This document shows, piece after piece, positions 11,571-23,908 of a stretch of 64,000 bases of DNA; the first letter of the stretch is position 1; every line of letters begins with the position of its first letter. This stretch comes from Pogostemon cablin (Eukaryota; Streptophyta; Magnoliopsida; Lamiales; Lamiaceae). Under the pieces are notes generated by a model. That model searched no databases. It saw only the letters and a program-made list of their open reading frames with translations, and was not told where the DNA came from. The stretch lies in assembly GCA_023678885.1 (NCBI GenBank), contig CM043009.1, positions 18,655,117-18,719,116 of the forward strand, given 5' to 3'. Made by a program: the position numbers and the translations under genes.

Positions 11571-12198
11571 TTAATTTACTCAAGTATCCGAAGAGTTACA
11601 TGAGACCATCATATTTCTATGAATCTCTCATCTCTTCACTAGAGACTTTAATAGGCATCATGAGCCGTCCTTTGAGAGAACACACTTGTATTTTCTTAAG
11701 CAGTAATTTTCAAAACCATTATTCTATTCTAATCATCTAATTTGGACAAGTAAATATAATGTCTTTTAGTTAACAATTACTGAAATAAAACCATTCGAAA
11801 TTCAGAGAATCACAAATAAATTTACCGATCAAAACTTCGAATTTTATTCTTTTATATTGATTCCCTCAAAACAATATAAAATAAAATTCACCGACATCTC
11901 AAGCACCGTGAGTCTGCAAGCCACGATAGTGTGGACGTTTACAAACCCGAACATTTACAAGAGAAGGTTTTACCCATTAATTTCATTTGTCAACCTAACT
12001 TTATGACAAAATAATTAATAGTCGGTTCCTCTTTGGCCATGCAAATAAAAGCAGTGACTCCGATGGGGAGGATACTTATTATTTACATCTAAGTGTACAC
12101 CATTATTTGACCCCAAGTCCGCGGCCCAAGCTTGTGTGCCTTACAGATGGAGAAGTACACACGCGCTCGGATAACTTCCTACAGTCATCTATTACAAG
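11571..12198 (-). other. Conserved leader segment before gag, element B
   Basis: The minus-strand equivalent of 5066-5560 in A and 27785-28430 in C, with the same conserved blocks (GAGTCACTGCTTTTATTTGC, CATAAAGTTAGGTTGAC, CTTGAGATGTCGGTG). No open frame of note. Confidence 0.5.
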
Positions 12199-12284
12199 TT
12201 TGTACCAGTGAACCGCATATAAACTCATCCGATAGGGAGGAAGGTCTAAGCCAACGCGCAAGTTCATATGCATCACATTACAAA
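12199..12284 (-). ncRNA. Leader hairpin 2, element B
   Basis: On the minus strand the stem is GCATATGAAC paired with GTTTATATGC (one G-U), above an internal loop and the basal helix TTTGTA/TACAAA. The loop contains TTGCGCGTTGGC and CTTCCTCCCTATCGGATGA. Confidence 0.7.
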
Positions 12285-12302
12285 TGTAATTTTTTAATGA
12301 AG

Positions 12303-12389
12303 TCTGTTCCAGCAATCCATGAATAAACTCATCCGATGGGGAGGAAGGCTCTAATGCCGACGCGCAAGTTTATTCACATTGCTAACAAA
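12303..12389 (-). ncRNA. Leader hairpin 1, element B
   Basis: On the minus strand the arms are TTTGTT-AGCAAT-..-TGAATAAAC and GTTTATTCA-..-ATTGCT-..-AACAGA. Compared with element C (AGTGAT/ATCACT, TTTGTA/TACAAA), several positions differ on both arms so that pairing is kept. This is the clearest compensatory evidence among the six copies. Confidence 0.75.
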
Positions 12390-12429
12390 CCAATAATGGA
12401 GGCCGCGGGAATTTATTACCAATTCCCTC

Positions 12430-14157
12430 TCCCACTTAGTTATTTAATTTACCGAGGATATTTAACATGCATATAATATTCCTGAATAAAATATACAACT
12501 TAAACATGCTTCTATTAACAGCAATTTAAATAAATAAATCACATAGAACATGCCTTTCATATATAACACTTAATTGTAAAGTCAAAACAATTAAATCAGT
12601 TATATATCATAATTAATTGCATAATGAATAGTGGATCAATTAAATGGGCCCTAGAGCAACAAATAAGCACAAAATGAGCAGCAGACTAAATTAATTAATC
12701 ATGCTCATTATCTATGGCCCATAATCTTAGCCCAAAACCAAATTAATTCCACCAAGCCCACTAGCACAAAATTAGCCTATTAATAAATAACTAATTTATC
12801 ATGCTTGGCCCATTACCCACAATTAATTAAAACAGCAGTTAAGGTCCAAGAGCCCATATCCAATTTAATTAAAATTGGGCCCAGCAGGGAGCCCAAAACC
12901 ATTTAACTAAAATTGGGCCATTTAACTACAGCCCAATAAACACCTTAATAAACATTTATGCCCAACAGCCCAAAATAATTATTAGGAAAAGAGCCCTGCA
13001 ATTAAACTTGGCCCAACAGAGACAGCCCACATAATCAAGCCCAAATGAGCCTGAAGCCCTAGAAAGAGCAGCCGCCGGCTCCTCTTCTTCTCCAGGGATC
13101 TCCGACACAACCAGTCGTCGCCGAGCCGCTGTCTTCGGTGGCGCCGCCAAACGACCACCGGAATTTTGCCGTAAGCCCGCCGCCGAGCAGCTCCCTGGTG
13201 CGCGCCGCCTTCACCGACAGGTTAGCCATCAGCAACACACGCTGAGATGCTGTTCGAACTGCCGCCGGTCGGTGGTCTCGGAACCCGCTAGACTCGGTCG
13301 GAGCCTCCTGTCCAGGTTCGAAGCCACACGACGTCCCGCCAGTCACCTCCCATCGCTGGCGTCGCCGCCATGAGCAGTTGCAGAAACTTGGCGACGCATC
13401 GCCATCCAAACTGCACTCCCGAGGCCCGCCTTGAAGAACGATCGACTCGCCTGGAAATTGCAGTAGACTCGCTCGGAATGCCGCTTCCCGAGTCCGCCGC
13501 CGCCCATCTTGGTTTGACTCCGCCGCGAACTGTCAGCAGCGCTGCCGTTCTGCGTCGATCTGCTCCGATCCGCCTGGATCTGCCTCGAATCGCCCAGTCG
13601 GAGCTCTCCCTCAATAGAGCGACACCGCTTCTGCACCAGCAAGCGGCGGCGGTAACAGTCTAGCCCGGAATCCATCGATGCCGCTTGCTCCAGCCCTTTC
13701 CCAGCCGAAACGGTCGCCTGAATCCTTGCCGTCCATTACACACCGCCCGCTGCCTGATCGATTGGTCCAGTTTTGCGTCGGCGTTCGTTCGTTGACGGTC
13801 AAGATTCTGGCTGACGTCGCGACTCACAAGGGATCCACCATCATGCCGTCGCCGTTCACGACCGTTCACAGTAGTCCACGCCGTGCGTCGACGAGCAGCC
13901 CACCGTTCAGCCCAGTCGGCATGTTTGTGTGTGTGATAGATAGCATATTGTTTTCAAATTGTGTGTGTTGTGTCCAGAAATTACAATCAACAACAAACAC
14001 ACAAACCAAATAGGATACCATGGTGAAAAACAATAACAGTATTACAGAACCCATGAGATTATATCCAGATTAATCCACATAATCAAATAATCAAGTTCAA
14101 ACATGCTATTAATCCAACAACAAACACACGAACGTCTCACGTTTCACCACGAAACCT
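12430..14157 (-). other. Leader of element B with GC-rich segment
   Basis: The leader between primer-binding site and hairpins. About 12640-12990 carries scattered TTGGGCC/GGCCCAA motifs in AT-rich DNA. About 13000-13920 is strikingly GC-rich with overlapping open frames on both strands. These frames contain no domain I recognise, and overlap on both strands is expected of GC-rich DNA. The region is only faintly similar to the GC-rich leader of element C. It may be captured host sequence or a rapidly diverging leader. Confidence 0.6.
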
Positions 14158-14170
14158 GGCTCTGATACCA
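14158..14170 (-). promoter_or_regulatory. Primer-binding site, element B
   Basis: The minus strand reads TGGTATCAGAGCC, two bases after the 5' LTR, complementary to initiator-Met tRNA. Confidence 0.95.
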
Positions 14171-14172
14171 AT

Positions 14173-15377
14173 TGTTGGCAATTGGATCGTGTGGTTAAAC
14201 GTGATCGTTAGGATAAAAGGCAAACAATTAGCAGCAGAAGCAATTAAACCGTTTACCGTACTTCTGGGTTGGTATAGAGGTTGATCGTTGCAGAGAACCA
14301 CCTCTCGATCTTCTGCTGTATGTCCCAAGTGTGATCCTGCTGTTGTGTGGGCAACAGTCTGCAGGATCTCTCAATCTGCTTCTCTTCCCTTTTCTCACCA
14401 AAAGAGGCTCAGGAAAAAATCTGAGGGTTCCAGGAAGCTGAGTTCACTTATATATTGGGCTACAGCAGGGACCAGGAGGAGAAATTGGGCTGGGCCTCAA
14501 TTGAATTTAATTAACCAAGCTTAGCCCAAAGCTTTTAATTAAATCCAATAATAATAATATAGTCCACTAAAATATTATTACTGCACTACCCGTCCAATCC
14601 CAAAATTATGTTCTGGGCTCCTTCTTATTATAAGCCCGATAGTCTCCCCATGTTTAAGATATTCAATGTCCATTAATTAATTAAGTTCCTGACAACTCAA
14701 ATTAATTAATATCTCATCCGAGAGTAGTACCACTCAACCTTATTATCATGCCGGAAATTAATCCACTTGCAAGATTTACATGATAAACCTTATGAGCTCC
14801 TCAAGGGGACATCATCAACCTATGACGGACATGGATTCCTTCTACAATCAACAGCACACCATAGATACAGCACTACTTCCCAACTCACCGAGTTTGTTGA
14901 TTTAATACATATAAATCTCACCCATTGATGAATCAAAGAAATACATACTGCCCTACGTGGTGAGGTTATTGTATAGGGATTAAGAGCACGAACTTCCATA
15001 ATAACAGAGATCAAGTTCTACTATATAGTCAGTATAAGAAGAACGATCTCAAGCGGTCCTGCTCAATACACACAAGTGAACTAATGTGATTCTATAGCCA
15101 AGACAAGCTAATACCAAACCACACTACAACCATACCGATAGAGAGTCCCCGTCTATCTCAGTTGTGAGCATCTGTTTATACTTTATAAGGAAACCGATAA
15201 TATGATCTTCCGCGTGTTGTCGCACAACATATTATCTACAGTATAAAGTAAATGGACTATTGCATCATGCATATAAAATAAATTATAAGATGCAATCATT
15301 TGATCAATGATTCTCATTTCAAATATTGTTATGACATTGTTCATACTAAAGCTAGACTTTTAGTATACAATCCAACA
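14173..15377 (-). repeat. 5' LTR of copia element B
   Basis: 1205 bp, TG...CA on the minus strand, about 99% identical to 7207-8411. The GCCTT duplication follows directly at 15378. Confidence 0.95.
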
Positions 15378-15382
15378 GCCTT

Positions 15383-17027
15383 GTCGTAGTGGGAGGGATG
15401 TTCGACAATCTGTTTGATACATGTTTTGGGAGAGTCGTGAGACTTGGTCCCTAGCAAACATGAAATGGACCCACAGATACGACGAAGCACTACAAGTTAG
15501 AAATGCCAAATCTTAGCAAAGTGCAATGAATATTAAAATAGAATCGATGGATTTTAAATTAGGTCTGGATGCTTGTTGAACCTCTAAATGACGTAAAAGC
15601 CATTGGAAGCGGGCATGCAAGAATAAAAGAGGATCATAGAATAAGGTGAAAACCTTGGAAGCAAGCTTGTTGCGAAAAGGTATACTCAGAAAGAAAGGGT
15701 TCGATTATGAGAAAACCTGTTCGCCGGTAGATATGCCTAAGTTGATCCGGACTCTTTTATTTGTTGCTACTCATATGAAATATGAGGGATAACAAATAGA
15801 TGTCGAGACAACTTTCTTGATTGGAAGTCTTAAGGGAAACATCTATGTGAAGCAACCAGAGTGATTCATTGCAAAAAGGTAAGAGCATCGTGATAATAAG
15901 CTTAAAAGTGTCCATTCATGGACTAAAGCAAGCTTCAAGATCATGAAACATCCATTTTGATGAGGTAATCCAGTGACATGGATCTAATCAATGATCGGAT
16001 GGGTCTTGCGTATTGAAAAGAGTGATGGAAACGTGGTGGTATTTCTTGTACTATACGTAGATAGTATCTTGCTCATTGGAGACAGTGAAAGAGTATTGTT
16101 GGGCGTATGGGTATGGTTGATAAAGCGGTATGAGATGAAGGACTTAAGAAGAGCAAAAATATCCTTTTGATCACGGTAATACGGATCACAAGAAAGGATG
16201 TTATGCTTATCTCAAGTTTCATATAATGATACGATCCTTACTCGTTTAGCATGTGAATTTATCTGAGTGAATGTGTCTTGTGACACAAAAGTAGATAAAG
16301 AAGATGAAAGCGGTTCCTTATGCTTCAGCAAATGAGAAAGCTTAATCTAAGGAATGCTATGCACGAAAATGGATAACTGTATTGCCAATGGCATAGACAG
16401 TTGGTATCAAATGTAACCTGGAACAAGAATGATGAACTATAGTAAGACATATATAAAGTGCCTGAGAAGGACTGGAAATTATATGTGGACTTACTAAACA
16501 GATTCACTGCTTCTTGTGGATTACATAGATTCAGATTTTTCAAATCAGATAGGGACGGTAGTAAATCCACCTCAAAGGTTATGCGTTTAATTTTAGGAAG
16601 TAGAGTCATAATATGGAGGAGTGTTATATAGAAATATATTTAAGACTACGGATTCCATCATGGAAAGATGATAAATTGGACCCATGAGGCAGTCAAAGTA
16701 TCTGTATGACTCTAGAAACTTCATGATGGACTTTGGTGTGATTCTAAGTTTGCCCAAGGTTATCACAATTTATATTGATGATATTGGTGCAGTTGCAAAC
16801 TTGAAGGAATCACAAGTCCATAAGGAAATTAAACACATGGAGCGCGAGTACCACCTGTTACGAGAAATCGTATGATGAGGGAAAGGTTGTTGTCACCTAG
16901 ATTGCATCGGATGATAACCTAGTAAATCCATTTATAAGGACCTTAAGGCGAGAGCTTTTGATGGTCGTGTAGTGGGAGTGGAAATCAGATGTATGGCAGA
17001 AGACATGACAGCATAGTCTTTTAGTAT
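15383..17027 (+). pseudogene. Copia RT-RNase H remnant, element A
   Basis: The pol sequence of element A continues after the inserted element B. Readable fragments are a reverse transcriptase stretch near 15780-15870 (QIDVETTFLIGSL and NIYVKQPE), the region around 16030-16080, and the RNase H end at 16684-16875 with YIDDIGAVANLKESQVHK then IKHMEREYHLLREIV. That last block corresponds to the copia motif in which HKxxKHIxRxYHLIREIV closes the polyprotein. Stops and frameshifts separate the fragments. The part from about 16600 is collinear with 31130-31420 in C and with 8560-8850 (minus) in B. Confidence 0.75.
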
Positions 17028-17038
17028 AAGTGGGAGAT
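17028..17038 (+). promoter_or_regulatory. Polypurine tract, element A
   Basis: AAGTGGGAGAT directly precedes the 3' LTR. Confidence 0.9.
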
Positions 17039-18402
17039 TGTTGGATTGTATACTAAAAGTCTAGCTTTTTGAAATGAGAATCATATGATCAAATGATTGC
17101 ATCTTATAATTTATTTATATGTTCGATGCAATAGTCCACTTACTTTATACTGTAGATAATATGTTGTGCGACAACACGCGGAAGATCATATTATCGGTTT
17201 CCTTATAAAGTATAAACATATGCTCACAATTGAGATAGACGGGGACTCTCTATCGGGATGGTTGTAGTGTGGTTTGGTATTAGCTTGTCTTGGCTATAGA
17301 ATCACATTAGTGCACTTGTGTGTATTGAGCAGGACCGCTTGAGATCGTTCGACTTATACTGACTTATAGGAGAACTTGATCTTAGTTATTATGGAAGTTC
17401 GTGCTCTTAATCCCTATACAATAACCTCAACACGTAGGGCAGTATGTATTTCTTTGATTCATCAATGGGTGAGATTTACATGTAATTAAATCAACAAACT
17501 CGATGAGTTGGGACGTAGTGCTGTCTCTATGGTGTGCTGTTGATTATAGAAGGAATCCGTGTCCGTCATAGGTTGATGATGTCTTCTTGAGGAGCTCATA
17601 AGGATTATCATGTAAATCCTGCAGGTGAAATTTATTCCGGCATGATAATGAGGTTGAGTGGTACTACTCTTGGATGAGATATTAATTAATTGAGTTGTCA
17701 GTAACTTAAATTAATTAATGGACATTGTATATCTTAAACATAGTGAGACTAACGGGCTCATAATAAGAAGGAGCCCAAAATATAATTTTGGGATTGGAAA
17801 GGCAGTGCAGTAATAATATTTTAGTAGAATATATTATTATTATTGGACTTAAGTATAAGCTTTGGGCTAAACTTGGATACTTAAGCCCAATGGAGGCCCA
17901 ACCCAATTTCTCCTCCTGGTCCCTGTTGTAGCCCATGTATATAAGTCACCTCACCTTATCTGGAACCCTAATCTAATCTAATTGATTATTCACGTGTGAT
18001 GAGGGTTGAGAGCAGATTGACGAGGTCTCGTAGATCGTCACCCACACGACGTCGAGATCGGACTTGGGACATACGGCAGAAGATCAGAAGGTAGTTTGCT
18101 GCTGCTGTCCGCCGCCTTGCAAAATTTATATAAAATCTTAAAGTGCTCAGAATTTGATGATCAATATACTGACGGAAAGCCGTCGAAGAGAGAATCGTCT
18201 GAACGCAAAGATCACTCAATTCCGACATCAGACGAGGAAGTTATGGCCATTCTCGTGGGACTGCATAGGCTGTCTGCGAGAATCAATCTTCATCAACATA
18301 CCCTGGTGAATGGTAATCGTTTCTATGATTTATTGCTTCCGCTGTGATATAAACACATGGTATCCTAATGGGTCACGTTAACCAAAGGATCGAACGCCAA
18401 CA
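17039..18402 (+). repeat. 3' LTR of copia element A
   Basis: 1364 bp, same ends as the 5' LTR, about 96.6% identical by hand count. Followed by the target duplication ATTCC at 18403-18407. Confidence 0.95.
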
Positions 18403-18407
18403 ATTCC

Positions 18408-19749
18408 CGCATCCGTGCGGCCATATGCAAGGGACCTACTTCAGGTCCTGTGGCGAGGCAGCTTGAGAAAACAGGTGATAGCGTTACACTTCATATAAAC
18501 AAATCCTTCTATAATAGCAGGTTGAATCTTTTTTCAAAATTTATTATTGCAAGGATTTTACTTCCAAGAGGCACGAAACCCCTATCGCAACTGGAGTCGG
18601 AAGCATGATCAAGAAAGCTTTTCAAGTTTCTGACATATTCACCATTCCGTTGGGAAGGGGATACCTTAGAGTGTATATTGTGGATGATGCAAAGCGTGTG
18701 CAAATTCTGAAGCGCAGATCATACGATGTTGGCGCTTCTCAAATCAGGGCACAAAGATGGACCACCATCTTCAACACTTACAAGACTAAATCCTCTCTGG
18801 TTTCGGTTTGGGTAAGAGTTTATGAACTCCCCATAGAGTTATGGCATGAGGAAGTTTTTAAACACATCGCAAAAGCCATTGGTATGCTAATACGCATCGA
18901 TGATAGGGCTTTGGATGGCTCCACTAGACATTATGTGAGAATGTTGATTGATGTGGATGTATTGGAGGACCTGTCAACGGAATTACTTATTAATACAACC
19001 AATTCAATAATCTGTTCCTCTTTAGTTATGAAAATTTACCTGTTTATTATAAGTCTTGCAATACTCTAGGGCATTCTGTGGAAGAGTGTCTTAAGAAGAA
19101 AAAAAGGGCTGACACTCGTAATGAGAAAGGGAAAAGAACAGAATCAAATACCTTCCAATTTCCTAAGAAAGTGTGGAAAGGGAAGCAAGCTGACCAACCT
19201 CCAGTGGAACAACACAATAGCTTTCATAACCTGGATGAGCTAGACGAAGAAGTTATTGATGGGAAATCTGATTATGCTGATAAGAATGATGGAAAATCAG
19301 ATAATGCTGATAAGACTGACAACTTGTTGTTTGAAGCAACGACATAGCAGAATAAAGAACTTCACACTCCTGATTCTAAAAAATAAGAACCTATAGAAAC
19401 GACAGTACAGGAGACCACGCCTGATGCTGAGAGACAAGGAATGGCTCTTGCCCTAATTGCAGAGCCAATTCCCTTGGACGTTCGCAGCCCTGAGCAATCT
19501 GTCCTAGTATCTGATAGCAACAGAATTATGGAGGCGGGACAGAAATCATCGGTGAGAGGCACCGAGCATAGTGCAATGCACTATCATCGGCCGAAACCAC
19601 CTACTACTAGATATCGCACACCGATCCCTGGAGTAAAACATGTGTTGTCGGATAATAAGCACGAAAAGAATATGCATGCCACAACCACTAAGGAGTGGGG
19701 AACAAGTACTAAGCGGCTGAAGCACGGTCGTAAAGATCGTGCTAAATAA
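18408..19749 (+). pseudogene. LINE ORF1, DUF4283 and zinc-knuckle part
   Basis: This continues the ORF1 frame begun at 1599. The first part (18408-18604) ends at a TGA, and a shifted frame at 18605-19069 encodes the DUF4283-like core (WTTIFNTYKTKSSLVSVWVR, then ELPIELWHEEVFKHIAKAIG). A zinc knuckle follows near 19040-19090. It reads YYKSCNTLGHSVEEC, where the first metal-binding cysteine expected in CxxCxxxGHxxxxC is a tyrosine. The frame breaks at 19068. The basic C-terminal region runs in pieces to a TAA at 19747-19749. ORF1 of plant L1 elements binds the LINE RNA. Confidence 0.8.
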
Positions 19750-19751
19750 AA

Positions 19752-22700
19752 GTGCTATTCTGGAATGTTAGAGGGATTGGGCATGATCCATCCAGGATGG
19801 TGCTCAAGGAGCTATGTCTTACACATAGACCAGGATGGCTAGCTATTGCTGAGCCAAAAATCAAGTTTGATACAGTTTCTAATTTTGTTTGGGCAAGTAT
19901 GGTAATTACTTTTTCAGGTGAGAATCAGAGAGAGGGTCTCCGACCGAACTTGTGGGTCTTTTACAATGCTGCTTTTATTTCATAGATTCAAATGGTTTTC
20001 TCTTCATCACAAATTATGATTTTTGACTTTATTTATAATACTGCCAACTATCGTTTTGGGTTTGTACATGCGCATACGGATCATGTTATTCATATGCAAT
20101 TATGGGAGGATATCACATTGCATAACAGAAATAGAATGACGATTATTGGAGATTTTAATGTTACTCTGGTCTCACATGAGAGACTACACAGTACAGGAAG
20201 GGACAATTTGGGACCTCTGGAATTTAAGGAGTTTCTTGACACGATAGGTCTTCATGATCTCGACATGCACGGTGCTAGATTCACCTGGGTGAGTCGCTCA
20301 GCTACTAGAGGTATGAGAGCTTCCACAATCGACAGGGTCTTAGCTGATGATGAATTTTTAAAGGGTTGGAGCTCTTGTCTTGCTTCGGCTTTGGCTAGGC
20401 ATGAATCGGATCACACTCCGATTCTACTTGTAAATAGAAAAATCAGATGCCAAAACCATTCAGATTCCAATCCACGCGGCTCCTAGATACCGGGTTTTTT
20501 TTATCATGGCAGAGACTTCGTGGAAGGAACCTATCGGGATTAGCAATCCGATATCCTCTTTGGCTGTGAAGCTAAAAAGATTAAAGCATTCACTCAAGAC
20601 ATAGAATAAGACCAATTTCGGAGATGTATTTGGTGGAGTTGAGGGGGCGATGCGGGTTCTCGATGATGTGTAGATTCGAATTGGGATCGAAGGAGATAGT
20701 GAGGAAATTTTTCTGGAGGAAATGGAAGCACATGTGGAGCTGAGCAAGAAATTGGCTCAGAAACAGGAGCTCTTATCTCAGAAAAACAGAATGTCTTGGC
20801 TCAAAGATGGGGACAGGAATTCTGAATCTTTCCATAAGTATAGGAGGGTCCAACGCACCAAATCGAACATAACATTAATGCAGGTCAATGGAGTTTTTAC
20901 GGATGATCCTAGACTTGTTGCACAGAATGCAGTGCAGTACTACACTACTTTGTTCAGTAACATTCATGATGAACGAAACATTGAGGGATTGGATTTTTTG
21001 GAAAGGTTTGTTTTTGATGAGTAGAATCTTGCTCTCTCGGCAATGCCTTCAATGGAGGAAATAAAGGCTGTAGTTATGGGACTTTCTTTAGAAAGTGCGC
21101 CAGGGCCTGATGGTTTTGGGGGATAATTTTTTCATAAATGTTTGTACATCATTGATAGTGATCTTAACTTCACTGTCCAATATTTTTTCTCGACTTCCAG
21201 TTTACCTTCTGGAATCAATTGCAACTTTATTATTTTATTACCAAAAGTGGAGGGGGCAAATAGGATGGAGGATTTCAGGCCTATCAATTTATGTAATTTT
21301 CTGTTTAAGATCATTACTAAAATTATTGCTACGAGGGTTGGTCCAGTTTTAAATGAACATCTCATCAAAAATCAATTTGGTTTTATACCAGGGAGGAACA
21401 TCCATAACTTAATTGCCATTTCCTCTGAGAGTTTTAACAACATCCATAACTCCACTTGCGGATTGATTGGGTTCAAAATTGACATAAGGAAGGCGTTTGA
21501 CACCCTTCGTTGGGATTTCGTTCTTTATGTCTTGAAAAAGATAGGATTCAAGGATGTTTTATTGGTTAGATTAGAGCTATATTTGAATCTGCTAAAATAT
21601 CCGTATTGATTATTGGTTCCCAGAGGGTTTTTTTACTTGTGGTAGGGGTGTCAGATAGGGTGATCCGCTATCTCCCCTTCTATTTTGTATTGCAGAAGAA
21701 GTCTTCGGAAGATGGATTGATTACAAGATTCTCAAGCTAAAGAAAACAGGTCTACTTACATCCCTCCGTATTTATTTTATGCTGAGATATTCTGATGTTC
21801 TGTCAGGTAGATACCAAGTCCATTAATACTTTGCGAGAGATATTGGAGAATTATGCGTGGTTATCGGGACAAGAATTCAATCCCAGCAAATCCAAGGTAT
21901 TTTTTGGGAATCATGTTTGATCAGCTATAAAACGGAAGGTGACAAACAACTTAGGGATTCATGAAGTTACTTTCCCATTCAAGTATTTAGGAGCCTCTAT
22001 TTTCATTGGAGCTCCTAAGAAAGAATATTTTCAGCAAGCAACGGATAAGGTGCTTAGTAAATTTCAACACTGGAAAGGAAACACACTCTCCATGGCAGGG
22101 CACATCTGCCTTGTGAATTCGGTTATCATTGCCTCTATAGTTCATGTGATGATGGTATATAAATGGCCTAGATATCTGATAAAGAAAATAGAGATGGCAT
22201 GTAGGAATTTTTTCTGGTCTGGAGATGTTCATAGGCAACACATGTTTACGGTGGGATGGAAAAGAATTTGTTATCCAACTTAGGAGGGTGGTTTAGGTGT
22301 TCGTTGTATTTGGGCAGCAAATGAATCGTATATTATGAAACTCTCCTGGGAGATTCTTGAAGGCAAAGACCCTTTAACATTGATAAAAGGAAGATGGTTC
22401 GAAAGGGAAGAGCTAAAGAGAGAATATGTTGTATCATCGATTAGAAAACCATACAAGATGCATATTATAAGATTGAAAGAGGAGGAAGTATGGTTGTGGG
22501 TGAAAACTCTAATGTTCGGTTTTGGCTAGATAACTGGATAGGGAGTCCCATTGCAGATTTAGCGGATATTCCTCTAGGGTATAGACAAAATTTTGATGAC
22601 AAGGTTGGAGATTATCTGCATGATGGAAACTGGCACTTCACTGAAAGTTTCACTGCAATATTTCCACACATTGTGGAAGCAATTCTCTCTGTTTGTATAT

Positions 22701-23908
22701 ACTCAGAGGATTGTAGATTTTAGAGTAAGTCATTACAAGGCAGGGTCACGTCGAAGGCAGCTTACACCAATTTATGGACTGCACATTTGAATACTAATTG
22801 GGGGTCATGGATTTGGGCTCCGTTTATACCTCCTAGAAGATCTATCACGGCTTGGAAGGCAATTCATGGCATCTTAACTACTTGGGATCTACTGGTTCAT
22901 AGGGGATACAAGCATCCTTTTAGATGCTATCTTTGCAAAAATGGGGAGAAAACAATAGAGCACTTGTTCTTAAGCTGTCCCATATCTTCCACGATCTTAA
23001 AGAGGCTTCTTGCAGGGTTTGCCTTTGGCAGAACTCTACATACTGACCAGTCTTTTATTGGTTTCATTTTATAGGCGATCGACATTGTGGATAGCAAGCA
23101 AATCATGTCTTTATGGAGACTTGCTATTGTTTCATACTTGTGGATTATTTGGCAAGAAAGAAACAAAAAGATGAATGATGGTTATAATGAAGATGGCAAA
23201 GACAAAATGGTCAGAACTTCGGGTATTTTGGCGGCATTATTCTCCTTGATCAAAGATGGTGACAACTTTAATCTAGGAGTGATGAACAACACTGTTGAGG
23301 GCCTTTGCACACTAAAGTACTTTGGCATCAAGGATAATCCGAGAAGAGCTCCTTGTGGTTACAGTTTGCTGGCATCCTCCGGCTGCGGGCTGGGTTAAGG
23401 CTAATGTGGATGGTCATGCAAAGGGTTCACCTGGAAGCATCTCTGGAGGAGGGCTATTTAAAAATTGGAGAGGGTATTTCATGGGAGGGTTTAGCCTTGG
23501 TTATGGACAGGGGTTTGCATTTGAAGTAGAGTTGGGGACGGCTTGTCTTGCTATTGAGTTGGCGTTTGAGGGGGATGGACAAGATTGTGGTCGGAGACTG
23601 ACTCCATGTACGTAATGCTTGCCTTCACAATGGCAAAACCTATTATACCATGGCGATGGTTATCTAGATGGTGGAAGGCAAAGAACATCATAGCTCAGAT
23701 GGTGTTCCATATATCCCATATATATAGAGAGGGGAATTCCGCTGCAGATTCTTTGTCCACAATGGGAGGTGCATTGGTGTGGCATAATTCTCCTAATTCA
23801 GCAATGTCTCAAATCTTATTCACTGACATGAACATGGACTACTTTAGATTTAAAAAGTTTTCTTTTATCATCTTTGTAATTTTCTTGTACTTCTCATTTC
23901 AATTTTAA
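19752..23908 (+). pseudogene. LINE ORF2: endonuclease, RT, zf-RVT, RNase H
   Basis: It starts two bases after ORF1 ends, at a GTG where plant L1 ORF2 usually has ATG. Endonuclease: FWNVRGIG at the start, IIGDFNVTL near 20140 and ESDHTP near 20400. Reverse transcriptase: FRPINLCN, NQFGFIPGRN and DIRKAFDTLRWDF at 21270-21515; the catalytic YADD block near 21780 is damaged. The thumb region (KYLGASIF, GHICLVNSVI) is at 21970-22120. A zf-RVT domain (CYLCKNGEKTIEHLFLSC) lies at 22925-22980. RNase H is at 23380-23770 (VKANVDGHAKGSPG near the start, HIYREGNSAADSLS near the end). At least ten stops or frameshifts break it. The RNase H tail is typical of plant L1 elements. Confidence 0.9.

Larger units (their letters stand above)
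7207..15377 (-). mobile_element. Copia element B (inner, minus strand)
   Basis: A complete LTR element inserted in element A in the opposite orientation, with a perfect 5-bp target duplication GCCTT (7202-7206 and 15378-15382). Both LTRs are 1205 bp and differ at about 10 positions by hand count, so it is young. The primer-binding site (14158-14170), polypurine tract (8412-8422), hairpin pair and degenerate pol are all present on the minus strand. The internal region has no intact frame, so it must have moved using proteins supplied by another element. Confidence 0.95.
1929..18402 (+). mobile_element. Copia element A (outer), containing element B
   Basis: An LTR retrotransposon with TG...CA ends, 1364-bp LTRs on both sides, an initiator-Met tRNA primer-binding site at 3295 and a polypurine tract at 17028. 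It is flanked by a perfect 5-bp target duplication ATTCC (1924-1928 and 18403-18407). Its own sequence is 1929-7201 plus 15383-18402 (about 8.3 kb), with GCCTT shared at the join. The remainder is element B. The coding region reads as Ty1-copia (integrase before reverse transcriptase) but is broken throughout. The LTRs differ at about 46 of 1364 positions by hand count, making this the oldest of the three family members here. Confidence 0.95.
1599..23908 (+). mobile_element. L1-type LINE, decayed, split by 16.5 kb of copia DNA
   Basis: The element has the plant L1 layout: ORF1 (DUF4283-type RNA-binding domain plus zinc knuckle) followed by ORF2 (endonuclease, reverse transcriptase, zf-RVT, RNase H). 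The 5' part of ORF1 (1599-1928) and the rest (from 18408) are separated by copia element A. Removing A and one copy of its target duplication ATTCC leaves ORF1 in one reading frame across the junction, which supports the joint. Many stops and frameshifts show it is dead. I found no poly(A) tail or LINE target duplication, so the outer limits are only the coding limits. Confidence 0.85.

Noticed and set aside
13059..13870. Several overlapping open frames on both strands in the GC-rich leader of element B
   Set aside because: GC-rich DNA has few stops in any frame, frames overlap on both strands, none shows a domain, and the matching region of element C is not conserved.
1929..18402. Reading 1929-18402 as one very large retrotransposon with an unusual reversed internal domain
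   Set aside because: The reversed part has its own LTRs, primer-binding site, polypurine tract and 5-bp target duplication, so it is a separate nested insertion.
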